Shown here: positions 7,102 through 14,940 of the stretch, in pieces
Layout of the letters: each line of letters opens with the position of its first letter
Numbering within the stretch: position 1 is the first letter of the stretch
Assembly (NCBI GenBank): GCA_937915785.1
Contig: CALGGY010000119.1
Coordinates: 1-39,238, forward strand
Length of the DNA: 39,238 nt
Reading direction: 5' to 3'
Source of the DNA: an uncultured Bacteroidales bacterium
GTDB taxonomy: Bacteria; Bacteroidota; Bacteroidia; Bacteroidales; P3
Notes under the pieces: generated by a model
What the model saw: only the letters and a program-made list of their open reading frames with translations
The model's database searches: none
What the model was told of the DNA's origin: nothing
Program-made: the position numbers and the translations under genes

Positions 7102-9048
7102 ATGTCCAGAACATACAGCCTTTCCGACATCCCGTGCCGTGCCGAAGACAAAGACGAGTTCGGCATCAACCCTTTTGCAAAAGGGCTTGAACGGTTCATC
7201 ACCAACACCGGCACGCCCATCACCATCGCCCTGCAAGGCGAGTGGGGAAGCGGTAAAACATCCCTTATGAATTACCTGCAGGAGTCGCTGTGCAACGACA
7301 GCGGCTCCTACCACGGTGTCTGGATCAACACGTGGGAATACGCCCTGATGAAAGACCCCGCCACCACCTTGATGCAAATCATCACCCAGATGGCCGCCCA
7401 AACCGCCTCCAATGACAGTGCCCGCAAAAAAGACGTTCTCGACAAGGTGAAGAAATTCGGGGCGGTGGCCCTTAAAACCGCCGTCAACGCCGGACTCGGC
7501 GGCGGCAGTGAGGAACTCAACGCCTTGTTCGACAGCCCCAAATCCTCTATCGGCAAACTTCGCGACGAACTGCAGCAGTCCATCAACACCACCCTTGCGG
7601 AATCGGGCCGAAAGGGCTTCATATTCTTCATCGACGACCTTGACCGCATCAACCCGCCTACCGCAGTGGAACTCCTCGAACTGCTCAAGAACATCTTCAC
7701 CCTCGACAAATGCGTGTTTGTACTCGCCATCGACTACGATGTGGTGGTGAAAGGACTCAAGCCCAAATTCGGCGAACTCACCGACCAGAACGAACGCGAG
7801 TTCCGCTCTTTCTTCGACAAAATCATCCAAGTGCCTTTCTCCATGCCCGTCAACAATTACCGTATCGACTCGTTTTTGAAAGAGTCTCTCTTCAACATTG
7901 GATGGGTGACCCCCACGCAACGTGACACCAAACTTTTGATGGAGCGCATTACTGAAGCAGCCCGCCTCACGGTGGGTCATAATCCCCGTTCATTAAAACG
8001 GCTGTTGAACAACCTGTCGCTCATCAAATGCATCAACGACGCGCAAGACAATCAAGAGAAAGATTTTCTACAAGATAATTTGTCGGTCTATTTGAGTTTC
8101 GCTCTTGTCAGCATGCAAATCGCTTACCCCAAAGTCTATAATGTGCTGAGCAAATACCCCTGTTTCACTACTTGGAATGAGGATATTGCTTTCCAATTGA
8201 ACCTCAAGCCATTGGACGATGAGACGAGGCAAGGCTTGAAAACAATGCCCGAATTTGACGAAGAATGGGAGCAGCTGCTTTATCGGCTTTGTGCATCCGA
8301 CTATTATCTTCAGCACAAAGCCCTGAACATATCTCAGCTTTTGAACAGTATGCGCATCACAATCAAGAATGTTCTCCACCCGCAGAGCAAAGAAAATGAA
8401 GGGGGGCCATTTAACGAAACTCCCGAGCAAATTGAGGGAAACATCCGCAGCGCAATGCGAATGTCGGCCATCACAAACTTGGAGGCCAATGATGCCGCCC
8501 CGGTAAACTACCACACAAGTTCTTTTCTCAAAGAGGTGCGAGACCGGCTAATCGTATCGCTAAAGAAGGCGTTGCCACAGTACGCTTCACTCATCGCGCC
8601 TAATTCAGCCCGCGTCCAGACCAATGCACCCATCACACTAACGCCAAAAGTGGAGCTGAATCTGCACACCTATTCGGACAGGGGCAAAATCCGCTTGAAT
8701 CTGGAAATGAATATCTCCGGACACTGTACCCACCCCCAGTATGAAACGGTAATGCAATACATTGAAGAGCTACAGAAAATGGATTTATTTAAGAAAACGG
8801 ACGAAGCATACGAGAAAACGGTTCTAAAATACTCACAGCAGCGAACCGAGTGCTTTGAAAGCCGCTCCTTAATGAAAGGTGCCTATACCTACTGTAGCAA
8901 CCATTATTTGCGTCTCCAGTTCGGAATACTATTCCCGACCACGGAGGACTTTATGGGACGACAAGTCATTGCCGACATGACCGAAATGGTTTGCGCCATG
9001 CTGACAGCCCGACAAGAAATGGATGAGATTTTGGGAAACGGTAGTTAA
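7102..9048 (+). CDS. KAP-family P-loop NTPase
   Basis: A protein of 648 residues. It has a Walker A motif GEWGSGKTS at 46-54, Walker B with FIFFIDDLDR at 173-182 and NPRSLKRLLN at 294-303, which fits the arginine-bearing segment late in the KAP (PF07693) core. The predicted role is ATP hydrolysis coupled to sensing or remodelling. KAP NTPases are often membrane-linked and occur in several bacterial defence loci. A short helical insert (about 115-135) with an alanine/glycine-rich face follows the NTPase N-terminal half. The C-terminal half (about 315-648) has no domain that I recognise. Base composition changes inside the gene: the first 930 bases are GC-rich and core-like, and from about 8040 it becomes AT-richer like the DUF262 genes. 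It lies between the repeat protein and the second DUF262 pair. Confidence 0.88.
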   Translation: MSRTYSLSDIPCRAEDKDEFGINPFAKGLERFITNTGTPITIALQGEWGSGKTSLMNYLQESLCNDSGSYHGVWINTWEYALMKDPATTLMQIITQMAAQTASNDSARKKDVLDKVKKFGAVALKTAVNAGLGGGSEELNALFDSPKSSIGKLRDELQQSINTTLAESGRKGFIFFIDDLDRINPPTAVELLELLKNIFTLDKCVFVLAIDYDVVVKGLKPKFGELTDQNEREFRSFFDKIIQVPFSMPVNNYRIDSFLKESLFNIGWVTPTQRDTKLLMERITEAARLTVGHNPRSLKRLLNNLSLIKCINDAQDNQEKDFLQDNLSVYLSFALVSMQIAYPKVYNVLSKYPCFTTWNEDIAFQLNLKPLDDETRQGLKTMPEFDEEWEQLLYRLCASDYYLQHKALNISQLLNSMRITIKNVLHPQSKENEGGPFNETPEQIEGNIRSAMRMSAITNLEANDAAPVNYHTSSFLKEVRDRLIVSLKKALPQYASLIAPNSARVQTNAPITLTPKVELNLHTYSDRGKIRLNLEMNISGHCTHPQYETVMQYIEELQKMDLFKKTDEAYEKTVLKYSQQRTECFESRSLMKGAYTYCSNHYLRLQFGILFPTTEDFMGRQVIADMTEMVCAMLTARQEMDEILGNGS

Positions 9049-9095
9049 AAAACAAAAGAGCAACTTTGCAAAAATAACCCTTTAAGACCAACTAT

Positions 9096-10961
9096 ATGGC
9101 AGAGAATAATATTGAACTAAAATCGATTAGCGAACTTCTTGGAATGAAGTTCTTTATACCAAGTTACCAACGTGGATACCGATGGACGGAACAGCAGGTG
9201 AAAGACTTGCTGGATGATGTGAATGAATTTGTATCAAAAAAACATGGTGATGAAACCACATGGTACTGCTTGCAACCTTTGGTAGTTAGAAAAATGGAAG
9301 AGAGTGATTCCCGTTTAGAAAAAGAAGCCGACAAAAACGATTGGTATGAAGTGATTGACGGACAGCAGAGGTTGACTACAATATTTATTATCCTCAACCT
9401 GTTAGACAATCAGCAATTGTCACTACTGTACCAAACTCGCCCAAGAAGCAAAGATTTTCTGAAAAACATCAAGAATGACCAAGAGGATTCAAGCATAGAT
9501 TTTCATTTTATGCTTGAAGCAAAGAAAACAGCGATAGAGTGGACCGGGGACAAGCCAAATCTTGTGCAAAAGCTCAAAGAGAATTGCAAAGTAATTTGGT
9601 ACGAAACTGAGGAAAACGCTTACGATGTATTCAAACGGCTGAATAGCGGGAAGATCTCCTTGAGCAATGCGGAATTGGTAAAAGCATTGTTGCTGAAAGA
9701 TGACAATTTTGTGGGATTGGATAGGGATGCCTTGAAATTGAAGCAATTAGAAATGGCGGGCGAATGGGACAGAATGGAACAAACCCTCCATGATGATTCG
9801 TTCTGGTATTTTATCAACCCTGAGCCAGAAGACGCTCGTTTCAATTGTACAAGAATAGATTTTCTTTTGGAATTGATACTGCGATGTTTGAAATCCACAG
9901 ATGGGTCTTTTCTGTATGATGTTGATTCCGAACTGAAAAGAAATAATTATTACATTTTCTCAATATACTCTGAACTTATTCAGAAGGAGGGCTACGCCAA
10001 ACAATGGGAGCTTATTCAAAAGTATTTCAGAACCATCAAATCATGGTACGACGACAGAGTAAAATACCACTATATCGGCTATTTAATGAATCTGAAAGGT
10101 GGAGACAAAAAGGACACTTTGAGAACCTTGTTGTGTGAATCTGAAAAACCAAAAGATGAATTTTTGGAGATGATAAAAGGAAAGTGCAAGGCGACGATTG
10201 GCATAACCGACGATAACAATACTGTTTATTGTGACAAATGGGAATACGGCAAAAATAATAATGAGATACATAATGTTTTGTTGCTTTTCAATCTTGCCAC
10301 AACTCAAAATCAAGTCAGTGAGGTGTCACGTTACCCGTTTGACAAACACTTCCAAGCAGCAAAGAAAAAATGGTCTTTGGAACATATCCACGCGCAGAAC
10401 GAAAAACGCAAGGATAATTGGTCTAAGGATGAACTGGATAAAATCAAATCATATATCCGCCAATGTAAGTACATAAAAGAGAATGACAAGACAAATATTG
10501 CAGAAGAGTTTTCTAAAACACTCTCTTCGGAATCCATCAAAGATGAAAGGATTTATACAATTGTAATAGGTGCCCTTATGGGAATTGCCATAAAAAAAGA
10601 TGGCGAAAACTTTACCCTTACTGAAGATTTTGAAAAGGATGACCATCTTACCAATATGGCTCTTTTACAAGGTGATAAAAATGCCGCCTTCAACAACAAA
10701 ACATATCCTGAGAAACGCGAAAAATTGGCCGAATACGAGAATGTTGAAAAGACTTCTATGTTTGTGCCTGTTTGTACGAGGAATGTGTTCTTCAAACATT
10801 ATTCTCCCAACTCAACAAATCCCCTGTTTTGGGATGAACAAGCCGGGTTGGAATATGTGAAGGCAATGATGAAAGTGGTGGCTGCCTATTTGGGATTGGA
10901 TGCCATCGTTCCTGATGAAAACAACGGTAATTATGGATTAAAGACAAAAAAGGAGGCATAA
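9096..10961 (+). CDS. DUF262 and DUF1524 (HNH) protein, GmrSD-type
   Basis: A protein of 621 residues. DUF262 shows IPSYQRGYRW at 21-30, YEVIDGQQRLTTIF at about 84-97 and FKRLNSGKISLSNAELVKALLL at about 179-200. In the last motif the usual N-x-RG is NSGK, a deviation from the other members. The HNH part has SLEHIHAQ at 427-434 and a distal DDHLTNMALLQGDKNAAFNNK stretch from about 515, matching the DUF1524 layout of EH-x-x-x-Q followed by N-rich helices. The start lies 47 bases after the KAP gene. The gap contains CAACTTTG, one base off a -7 box, so weak internal initiation is possible. Only one base separates it from the next gene, indicating coupled translation. The expected activity is NTP-dependent DNA cleavage, inferred from the family. 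Confidence 0.87.
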   Translation: MAENNIELKSISELLGMKFFIPSYQRGYRWTEQQVKDLLDDVNEFVSKKHGDETTWYCLQPLVVRKMEESDSRLEKEADKNDWYEVIDGQQRLTTIFIILNLLDNQQLSLLYQTRPRSKDFLKNIKNDQEDSSIDFHFMLEAKKTAIEWTGDKPNLVQKLKENCKVIWYETEENAYDVFKRLNSGKISLSNAELVKALLLKDDNFVGLDRDALKLKQLEMAGEWDRMEQTLHDDSFWYFINPEPEDARFNCTRIDFLLELILRCLKSTDGSFLYDVDSELKRNNYYIFSIYSELIQKEGYAKQWELIQKYFRTIKSWYDDRVKYHYIGYLMNLKGGDKKDTLRTLLCESEKPKDEFLEMIKGKCKATIGITDDNNTVYCDKWEYGKNNNEIHNVLLLFNLATTQNQVSEVSRYPFDKHFQAAKKKWSLEHIHAQNEKRKDNWSKDELDKIKSYIRQCKYIKENDKTNIAEEFSKTLSSESIKDERIYTIVIGALMGIAIKKDGENFTLTEDFEKDDHLTNMALLQGDKNAAFNNKTYPEKREKLAEYENVEKTSMFVPVCTRNVFFKHYSPNSTNPLFWDEQAGLEYVKAMMKVVAAYLGLDAIVPDENNGNYGLKTKKEA

Positions 10962-10962
10962 A

Positions 10963-13329
10963 ATGAACGACATATATTCATTCTACCAACTGATAAGCAA
11001 ATACAGGATAGAAATTCCAATTATCCAGCGCGACTATGCACAAGGTCGTAACGATACAAAATCATCAGATGTCAGAAAATCTATTGTAAATAGGTTAATT
11101 CTGGCCACAAAAGACAATCAGCAGCTATTCTTTGATTTTGTCTATGGGCGGGCTGATGGTGACAAGTTTATTCCCTTCGATGGTCAGCAACGACTTACCA
11201 CACTGTTCTTGTTCCATAGGTATGTGTTCGAAAAATGTCAGTCTTCCTCAGCCTGCCATTACAAATCTAATTGTATCTGCAATGATATCCTTTTGCGATT
11301 TACGTATGCGACACGACAGTCGTCACGAGAGTTTTGTGAAAGACTTGTAAATGAAAAAGTCATTCCCGATGACGCCAAACCATTGTCCGAAAATGTTAGA
11401 AATATGCCGTGGTTTTATTCCGACTGGGAGAAAGATCCGACCATTATGGGTATGCTGACAATGCTTGACGAGATTCATGGTCAAATGAAAGACATTGATG
11501 ACTTCAGACCTTTAGCGGAAAAACTGACAAGCGGATGTAACTGTCCTATTACATTCCATTTCGTTGACATGGGTGAGCACAAATTGACGGACGATACTTA
11601 CGTAAAGATGAATGCCCGTGGGAAAACGCTTACTCCTTTTGAGAACTTCAAGGCAAGTTTGGAGCAATACCTTGTAGATAAGGCAAAAACCGACTTGCTT
11701 GAAAGAGTGAGAGGTAAATTTGATGAGGACACTCAAAAATATACTGGCATAGATGGCGTTTGGCTGGAAATGTTTTGGGATGCCGTGAATGAAGACAAAG
11801 AAAAAAAAGAACTGCCCGACACTTTGATGATGAGTTTTTTCAATCGCCATTTCATGAATGTCTGGCGGTGTTGGTATGCAAATCACTCCAAATCGAATGA
11901 AAATAAGGAGCAGCAGGACGAGTATGATAGCTTCCAAAATCGAATCATAACAGAAATGCCGCTATATCCAACTAAAGACAATTTTGTTTCATGGGATATT
12001 TACCAATGTGTATTGGATAAATGTGGCATTGACGAATGTTTGACTCCAATATTCAACATTTGGGACGAACTATGCAAAGGGAATAACATAAATGAAGACT
12101 GTCAGGCTGTATGGAATAGAGGTAATGACAAGGAAAAGTGGAACTTGTTTGAAGGGAACAAAAACAATGATAACCGAGAAACTTATCCCTCCCGTGTAGC
12201 TTTCTATGCTTTGCTGAGATATTTTGGCGTTGAAACAAAAGAAAATAAAACAACATTGTCACAATGGATGCGCATAGTTTGGAACATTATTGAAAACTCA
12301 ACCATTGACAGTTCTGGCACCTATCAAGCAGCTTTGCGATTAATGTGCAAGCTATCTGACAAATGCTATAACATTCACGACGCTTTAGCAAATCATTTTG
12401 CTGATTTTCAATTGGGTTCCCCATATCATGCGCAAGATCAGGTTGCAGAAGAAATCGCAAAAGCCAAACAAATTCTATACGAAGCACCTAGTCCAGATGG
12501 AAAATCATGGGAAGAAATCATCATCGATGCCGAAAAATACGCCTTCTTCAAGGGGGCAATACGGTTCTTGTTTACGGATGGCGAAGGAAACATCAATTGG
12601 TATTGGTGTGACTTTGACAAGAAATGGACAAATGCAAAGAAATATTTTGACGAGAATGGAATCGTTGAAGGCTATAAAAAGGAGGCCATACTTTTGAGAG
12701 CGTTTTTAAGTAGAATCAATATTGAAGAGAAGTGGTTCGGATACTACAACGACTTCTGGCGGTTATCATTGCTGAGCACAGATAATCAAAGTGTTATTAA
12801 TCACCTATTAACTACCGAAAAAATAGATATAGAAGAGGCATGTGGACGGGATTGGATAAAAAACAAAGAGTTGATAGAAACATTATTGGAAAGTTATAAT
12901 TCATGGCACATTCTGAATAATTGGCGAAAATATTCTGTTCTAACCCGGTATTCCCAGCGAAGGTCTGACGTGACGTCACACAAAGAAATAGTTGTGCTTA
13001 ATGATTTGCGCAACAAGTTGCTCAATGAGGTTAAGGCTGAAATTTCACCAGAAATCAAAGTTGGTAACACCACCTATTTATACGGTTGGAACATAAATTT
13101 TAAATTCAACAACCATTTCTTTCAATGGTGGGGTAATCCAAATGAAAAAGAGCTCGATGTTTACCTTATGGAAGATGATTGGAAGGACTACAAAGAACGT
13201 CCCAATCCCACAACCGACAAAGGCACAGATGAATACAGGTTCTATTGTTTCAGAGTGGATGCAAACGAGGATGCCGATTCTTTTGTGGAAAAGCTTGACA
13301 ATCTCATCAAACAGGATAGTCTGATCTAA
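10963..13329 (+). CDS. Large DUF262 protein without a visible HNH domain
   Basis: A protein of 788 residues from the DUF262 subfamily with the variant signature EIPIIQRDYAQGR (17-29), FFDFVYG (56-62), PFDGQQRLTTLFL (71-83) and YVKMNARGKTLTPFENFKA (213-231). No EH-x-PQ type HNH core is visible. The remaining 550 residues are rich in tryptophan, charged residues and predicted helices, and I recognise no domain in them. A cysteine-containing stretch CHYKSNCICND lies near 98-108. The gene follows its HNH-bearing neighbour after a single base, mirroring in reverse order the pair at 960-4443. This is the last gene of the DUF262 block. The C-terminus ends in a short acidic helix, and hairpins follow the stop. 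The function is inferred to be partner or specificity subunit of a defence nuclease. Confidence 0.83.
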   Translation: MNDIYSFYQLISKYRIEIPIIQRDYAQGRNDTKSSDVRKSIVNRLILATKDNQQLFFDFVYGRADGDKFIPFDGQQRLTTLFLFHRYVFEKCQSSSACHYKSNCICNDILLRFTYATRQSSREFCERLVNEKVIPDDAKPLSENVRNMPWFYSDWEKDPTIMGMLTMLDEIHGQMKDIDDFRPLAEKLTSGCNCPITFHFVDMGEHKLTDDTYVKMNARGKTLTPFENFKASLEQYLVDKAKTDLLERVRGKFDEDTQKYTGIDGVWLEMFWDAVNEDKEKKELPDTLMMSFFNRHFMNVWRCWYANHSKSNENKEQQDEYDSFQNRIITEMPLYPTKDNFVSWDIYQCVLDKCGIDECLTPIFNIWDELCKGNNINEDCQAVWNRGNDKEKWNLFEGNKNNDNRETYPSRVAFYALLRYFGVETKENKTTLSQWMRIVWNIIENSTIDSSGTYQAALRLMCKLSDKCYNIHDALANHFADFQLGSPYHAQDQVAEEIAKAKQILYEAPSPDGKSWEEIIIDAEKYAFFKGAIRFLFTDGEGNINWYWCDFDKKWTNAKKYFDENGIVEGYKKEAILLRAFLSRINIEEKWFGYYNDFWRLSLLSTDNQSVINHLLTTEKIDIEEACGRDWIKNKELIETLLESYNSWHILNNWRKYSVLTRYSQRRSDVTSHKEIVVLNDLRNKLLNEVKAEISPEIKVGNTTYLYGWNINFKFNNHFFQWWGNPNEKELDVYLMEDDWKDYKERPNPTTDKGTDEYRFYCFRVDANEDADSFVEKLDNLIKQDSLI

Positions 13330-13350
13330 GCTAGCATTCCAATCTTGCAG

Positions 13351-13413
13351 GTGCGTCGTAACGATGCACTTGTTTACGGCAGCTGGAACTCCCCCTCGCG
13401 GTTTTTCGCGGGG
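13351..13413 (+). terminator. Two hairpins after the DUF262 operon
   Basis: The first hairpin is GTGCGTCG (13351-13358) with CGATGCAC (13362-13369), loop TAA and one G-U pair. The second is CCC-T-CGCG (13393-13400) with CGCGGGG (13407-13413) around a GTTTTT loop. Neither is followed by a clear T-run, so termination is likely but not certain. Confidence 0.4.
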
Positions 13414-13499
13414 CGAATCCCTTAACCATTTCCACACCTTTCCCCCGCACATCCTTCAACATACGCTTTAGATTATTTTCAGGCTGTCCCTATCCCCCT

Positions 13500-13550
13500 C
13501 ATTCCCAATTACTAACTAATCATTACTAATTACAAACTAAAAAAAAATCT
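13500..13550. repeat. AT-rich simple-sequence spacer
   Basis: This stretch consists of variations on AATTACTAA, the same style of spacer as those at 754, 4441 and 6481. The rest of 13330-13676 holds the hairpins above and the promoter region below, and no gene that I can support. Confidence 0.45.
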
Positions 13551-13557
13551 CCATCTT

Positions 13558-13592
13558 GTGCCACCAAATGGCACACCGCCACCGTATCTTTG
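13558..13592 (+). promoter_or_regulatory. -7 box with overlapping palindromic operator candidate
   Basis: TATCTTTG at 13585-13592 is a perfect -7 box. Just upstream, where the -33 element should lie, sits a perfect inverted repeat, GTGCCA-CCAAA-TGGCAC (13558-13574). No TTTG is present at the correct distance. A palindrome in place of the -33 element suggests control by a DNA-binding protein. It would drive the small ORF at 13677. Confidence 0.5.
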
Positions 13593-13644
13593 CAGCATAC
13601 GTAACAGATACGTATAAACAAATTCAATTATTTAAAAACCAAAA

Positions 13645-13669
13645 AGTTGCGCCCGACACGTAAAAGGGA
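13645..13669 (+). promoter_or_regulatory. Shared 25-base leader, copy 2
   Basis: This is identical over 25 bases to 6578-6602, and again the in-frame TTG is 30 bases before the ATG. It lies in the 5' leader of the transcript predicted from the box at 13585. Confidence 0.75.
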
Positions 13670-13676
13670 CAAAAAA

Positions 13677-13811
13677 ATGTACACATTAAATTTTCCGAAT
13701 GGCAACAGCCAGACTTACAAATCTTTGAGTGAGTTGCAAACTGCCGCCCGCAAGCTGGGAGGCACCGCCAAGCCGGTGAGTGGCAAAACCTACGTCTTTG
13801 TGGCAAAATAG
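13677..13811 (+). CDS. Small protein of 44 residues, unknown function
   Basis: The ORF starts at ATG 13677 and ends TAG 13809-13811. It begins MYTLNFPNGNSQTYKSLSEL, continues QTAARKLGG and ends GKTYVFVAK. The pattern suggests two strands around one helix, a compact basic mini-domain with no membrane segment. It has its own -7 box, a palindrome in the -33 region, the 25-base leader shared with the repeat-protein gene, and a hairpin after the stop, so it looks like an independent expressed unit. GC-richer coding sequence than the surrounding spacers supports reality. I do not recognise a family. A small DNA- or RNA-binding regulator of the island is possible. An upstream in-frame TTG at 13647 would add ten residues. 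Confidence 0.6.
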   Translation: MYTLNFPNGNSQTYKSLSELQTAARKLGGTAKPVSGKTYVFVAK

Positions 13812-13820
13812 TTTTTTACA

Positions 13821-13860
13821 GATTAGGGTTGCGGCGTCTTTTTTTCCGCAACCCCCAATC
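13821..13860 (+). terminator. Hairpin after the 44-codon gene
   Basis: GATTAGGGTTGCGG (13821-13834) pairs with CCGCAACCCCCAATC (13846-13860), with one or two unpaired bases. The T-run lies in the loop (13839-13845) rather than after the stem, so this is an odd form. It is the likely end of the small transcript. Confidence 0.5.
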
Positions 13861-13891
13861 TATTTGTTAAACACTGATAAATAATTCAACC

Positions 13892-14356
13892 ATGAAAATA
13901 TTAAATGATTTAGCAGGCGATAATAAAATCGCTTTCTATCTGGGATTGATCTCATTGATAGTCTTTTTGATAATGTTTTTCGTCTCAAAGAAAAAACGTA
14001 TTCCTATTTTTGTTGGAATAGGGGATTTGGTGCTGCAATTTGTGGCACTTATCTTTTTCGCGGTATTCATGATAGGACTCAACGATGGGGAGTTCAGCCT
14101 CACGTCGTTGATATTTCTGGTGCCACTGGCAATTTCGGCCTTTCTTACGTTGCGCAAGCCGTTTCCCGTTCGGCACAAGGTCTTTTCTGTCGTTGCCAAG
14201 CTGCTTTTTGTCCTATCGGGAGCTTCTGTTATATTGCTTTTTATAGTATTGATAATAAGTTTGTTTCGTAAAAAGGAGATGGGCAAAAGCGGTTTATGGG
14301 AGGAACTGAAGGATATCGCGAAAACGGGAAACGATATTGGCGACTCCGAGCCATAG
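13892..14356 (+). CDS. Four-helix membrane protein of unknown function
   Basis: A protein of 154 residues. Hydrophobic segments lie at about 15-33, 40-62, 68-86 and 104-127, separated by short basic loops such as SKKKR and RKPFPVRH. This gives an inner-membrane protein with a short charged cytoplasmic tail (RKKEMGKSGLWEELKDIAKTG). There is no signal peptide cleavage site and no domain that I recognise. The gene follows the 44-codon gene after a hairpin and lies at the far edge of the accessory island. It could be a membrane component of that island or an ordinary hypothetical protein. The ATG at 13892 fits, since the first helix follows directly. Confidence 0.65.
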   Translation: MKILNDLAGDNKIAFYLGLISLIVFLIMFFVSKKKRIPIFVGIGDLVLQFVALIFFAVFMIGLNDGEFSLTSLIFLVPLAISAFLTLRKPFPVRHKVFSVVAKLLFVLSGASVILLFIVLIISLFRKKEMGKSGLWEELKDIAKTGNDIGDSEP

Positions 14357-14585
14357 CGAGTGGTAGAAACATTAGTGTTCAAAAACTTGCCTCCTCATTC
14401 CATGCTGGTGCTAATAATGGAAATAGTTGTAAATTACGCTATCCAAAAGTGAAAAAAGTTGTAAATTTTTCCTCAAAAAAAATGGAAAAAGTTGGGGTTT
14501 TTATACAACAGATAGAAATAATAGAATTGATAATCAGGCATATCCGAAAAAATGCAATTTGTGTTCAGAATTAAATATTTTTGTG

Positions 14586-14593
14586 TACTTTTG
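14586..14593 (+). promoter_or_regulatory. -7 promoter box (TACTTTTG)
   Basis: A TAnnTTTG match 42 bases before the frameshifted small gene. A TTTG at 14558-14561 is 24 bases upstream, slightly longer than the usual spacing. The rest of 14357-14585 is AT-rich, with an 11-base direct repeat AGTTGTAAATT at 14425 and 14457 and no supported gene. Confidence 0.4.
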
Positions 14594-14635
14594 CAATAAT
14601 GCAATTTAATCCAATTCAGCATTTTTCAACCAGTA

Positions 14636-14838
14636 ATGAAACGACTTGAACAACTGTTTGTCAACGAGAAATTTATCCATGGCGTAATTTTCGTCAATGG
14701 CGTGTGGCCAAGCAATGCAAGGATGCAGAGGCCATTCTCGCCACCATGGAAGAACGTCATATGCGGGTGTGCCCTGAGGAGACCATCGAACACAAACGCA
14801 AACTCGTCAGCCGCTGGATGTACGGAAGTCTTTGGTAG
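14636..14838 (+). pseudogene. Frameshifted small gene, unknown family
   Basis: From ATG 14636 the reading frame gives MKRLEQLFVNEKF and then drifts into an unlikely sequence. One base back, the frame from about 14680 reads YPWRNFRQWRVAKQCKDAEA, continues ILATMEERHMRVCPEETIEH and RKLVSRWMYGSLW, and stops at TAG 14836-14838. The second frame has an orderly, protein-like composition, but a stop (TGA) closes it upstream and it has no ATG before its middle. Joining the frames near 14675 gives a basic protein of about 67 residues. A single-base indel is the simplest reading. A sequencing error or programmed -1 shift cannot be excluded, but no canonical slippery heptamer is in register. Confidence 0.5.
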
Positions 14839-14845
14839 TAGTCCG

Positions 14846-14895
14846 GAATTCGGATTTCAGAATAGTTGTTGGAAGTTAAGAATTAAAAGTCAAGG
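14846..14895. repeat. Simple-sequence spacer with GGAATTCGG motifs
   Basis: Short variations on GAATTCGG and GTTAAGAATTAAAAG follow the pseudogene. A second GGAATTCGG occurs at about 14916-14924. This is the same style as the other island spacers. Confidence 0.4.
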
Positions 14896-14940
14896 GTTGG
14901 CTGACGCGGGTTAATTCGGAATTCGGCGCTGCCTCATCCG

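Noticed and set aside
6946..7980. Long open frame of 344 codons on the minus strand
   Set aside because: It is antisense to the KAP NTPase, which has intact Walker motifs. The frame is open only because of the GC-rich codon pattern of the real gene.
960..13329. The five DUF262 genes as a recent tandem expansion
   Set aside because: Their signature motifs and lengths differ strongly (516, 648, 645, 621 and 788 residues), and no DNA similarity is visible between them. They look like independently acquired members.
960..13329. A dnd/Ssp phosphorothioate or BREX locus
   Set aside because: SspE and BrxU share the DUF262/DUF1524 layout, but no Dnd/Ssp modification genes, BrxC-, PglX- or PglZ-type genes or methyltransferase are in the window.
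13078..13452. Minus-strand ORF of 124 codons across the end of the last DUF262 gene
   Set aside because: Most of it is antisense to the real gene and the remainder covers two hairpins. There is no protein-like pattern.
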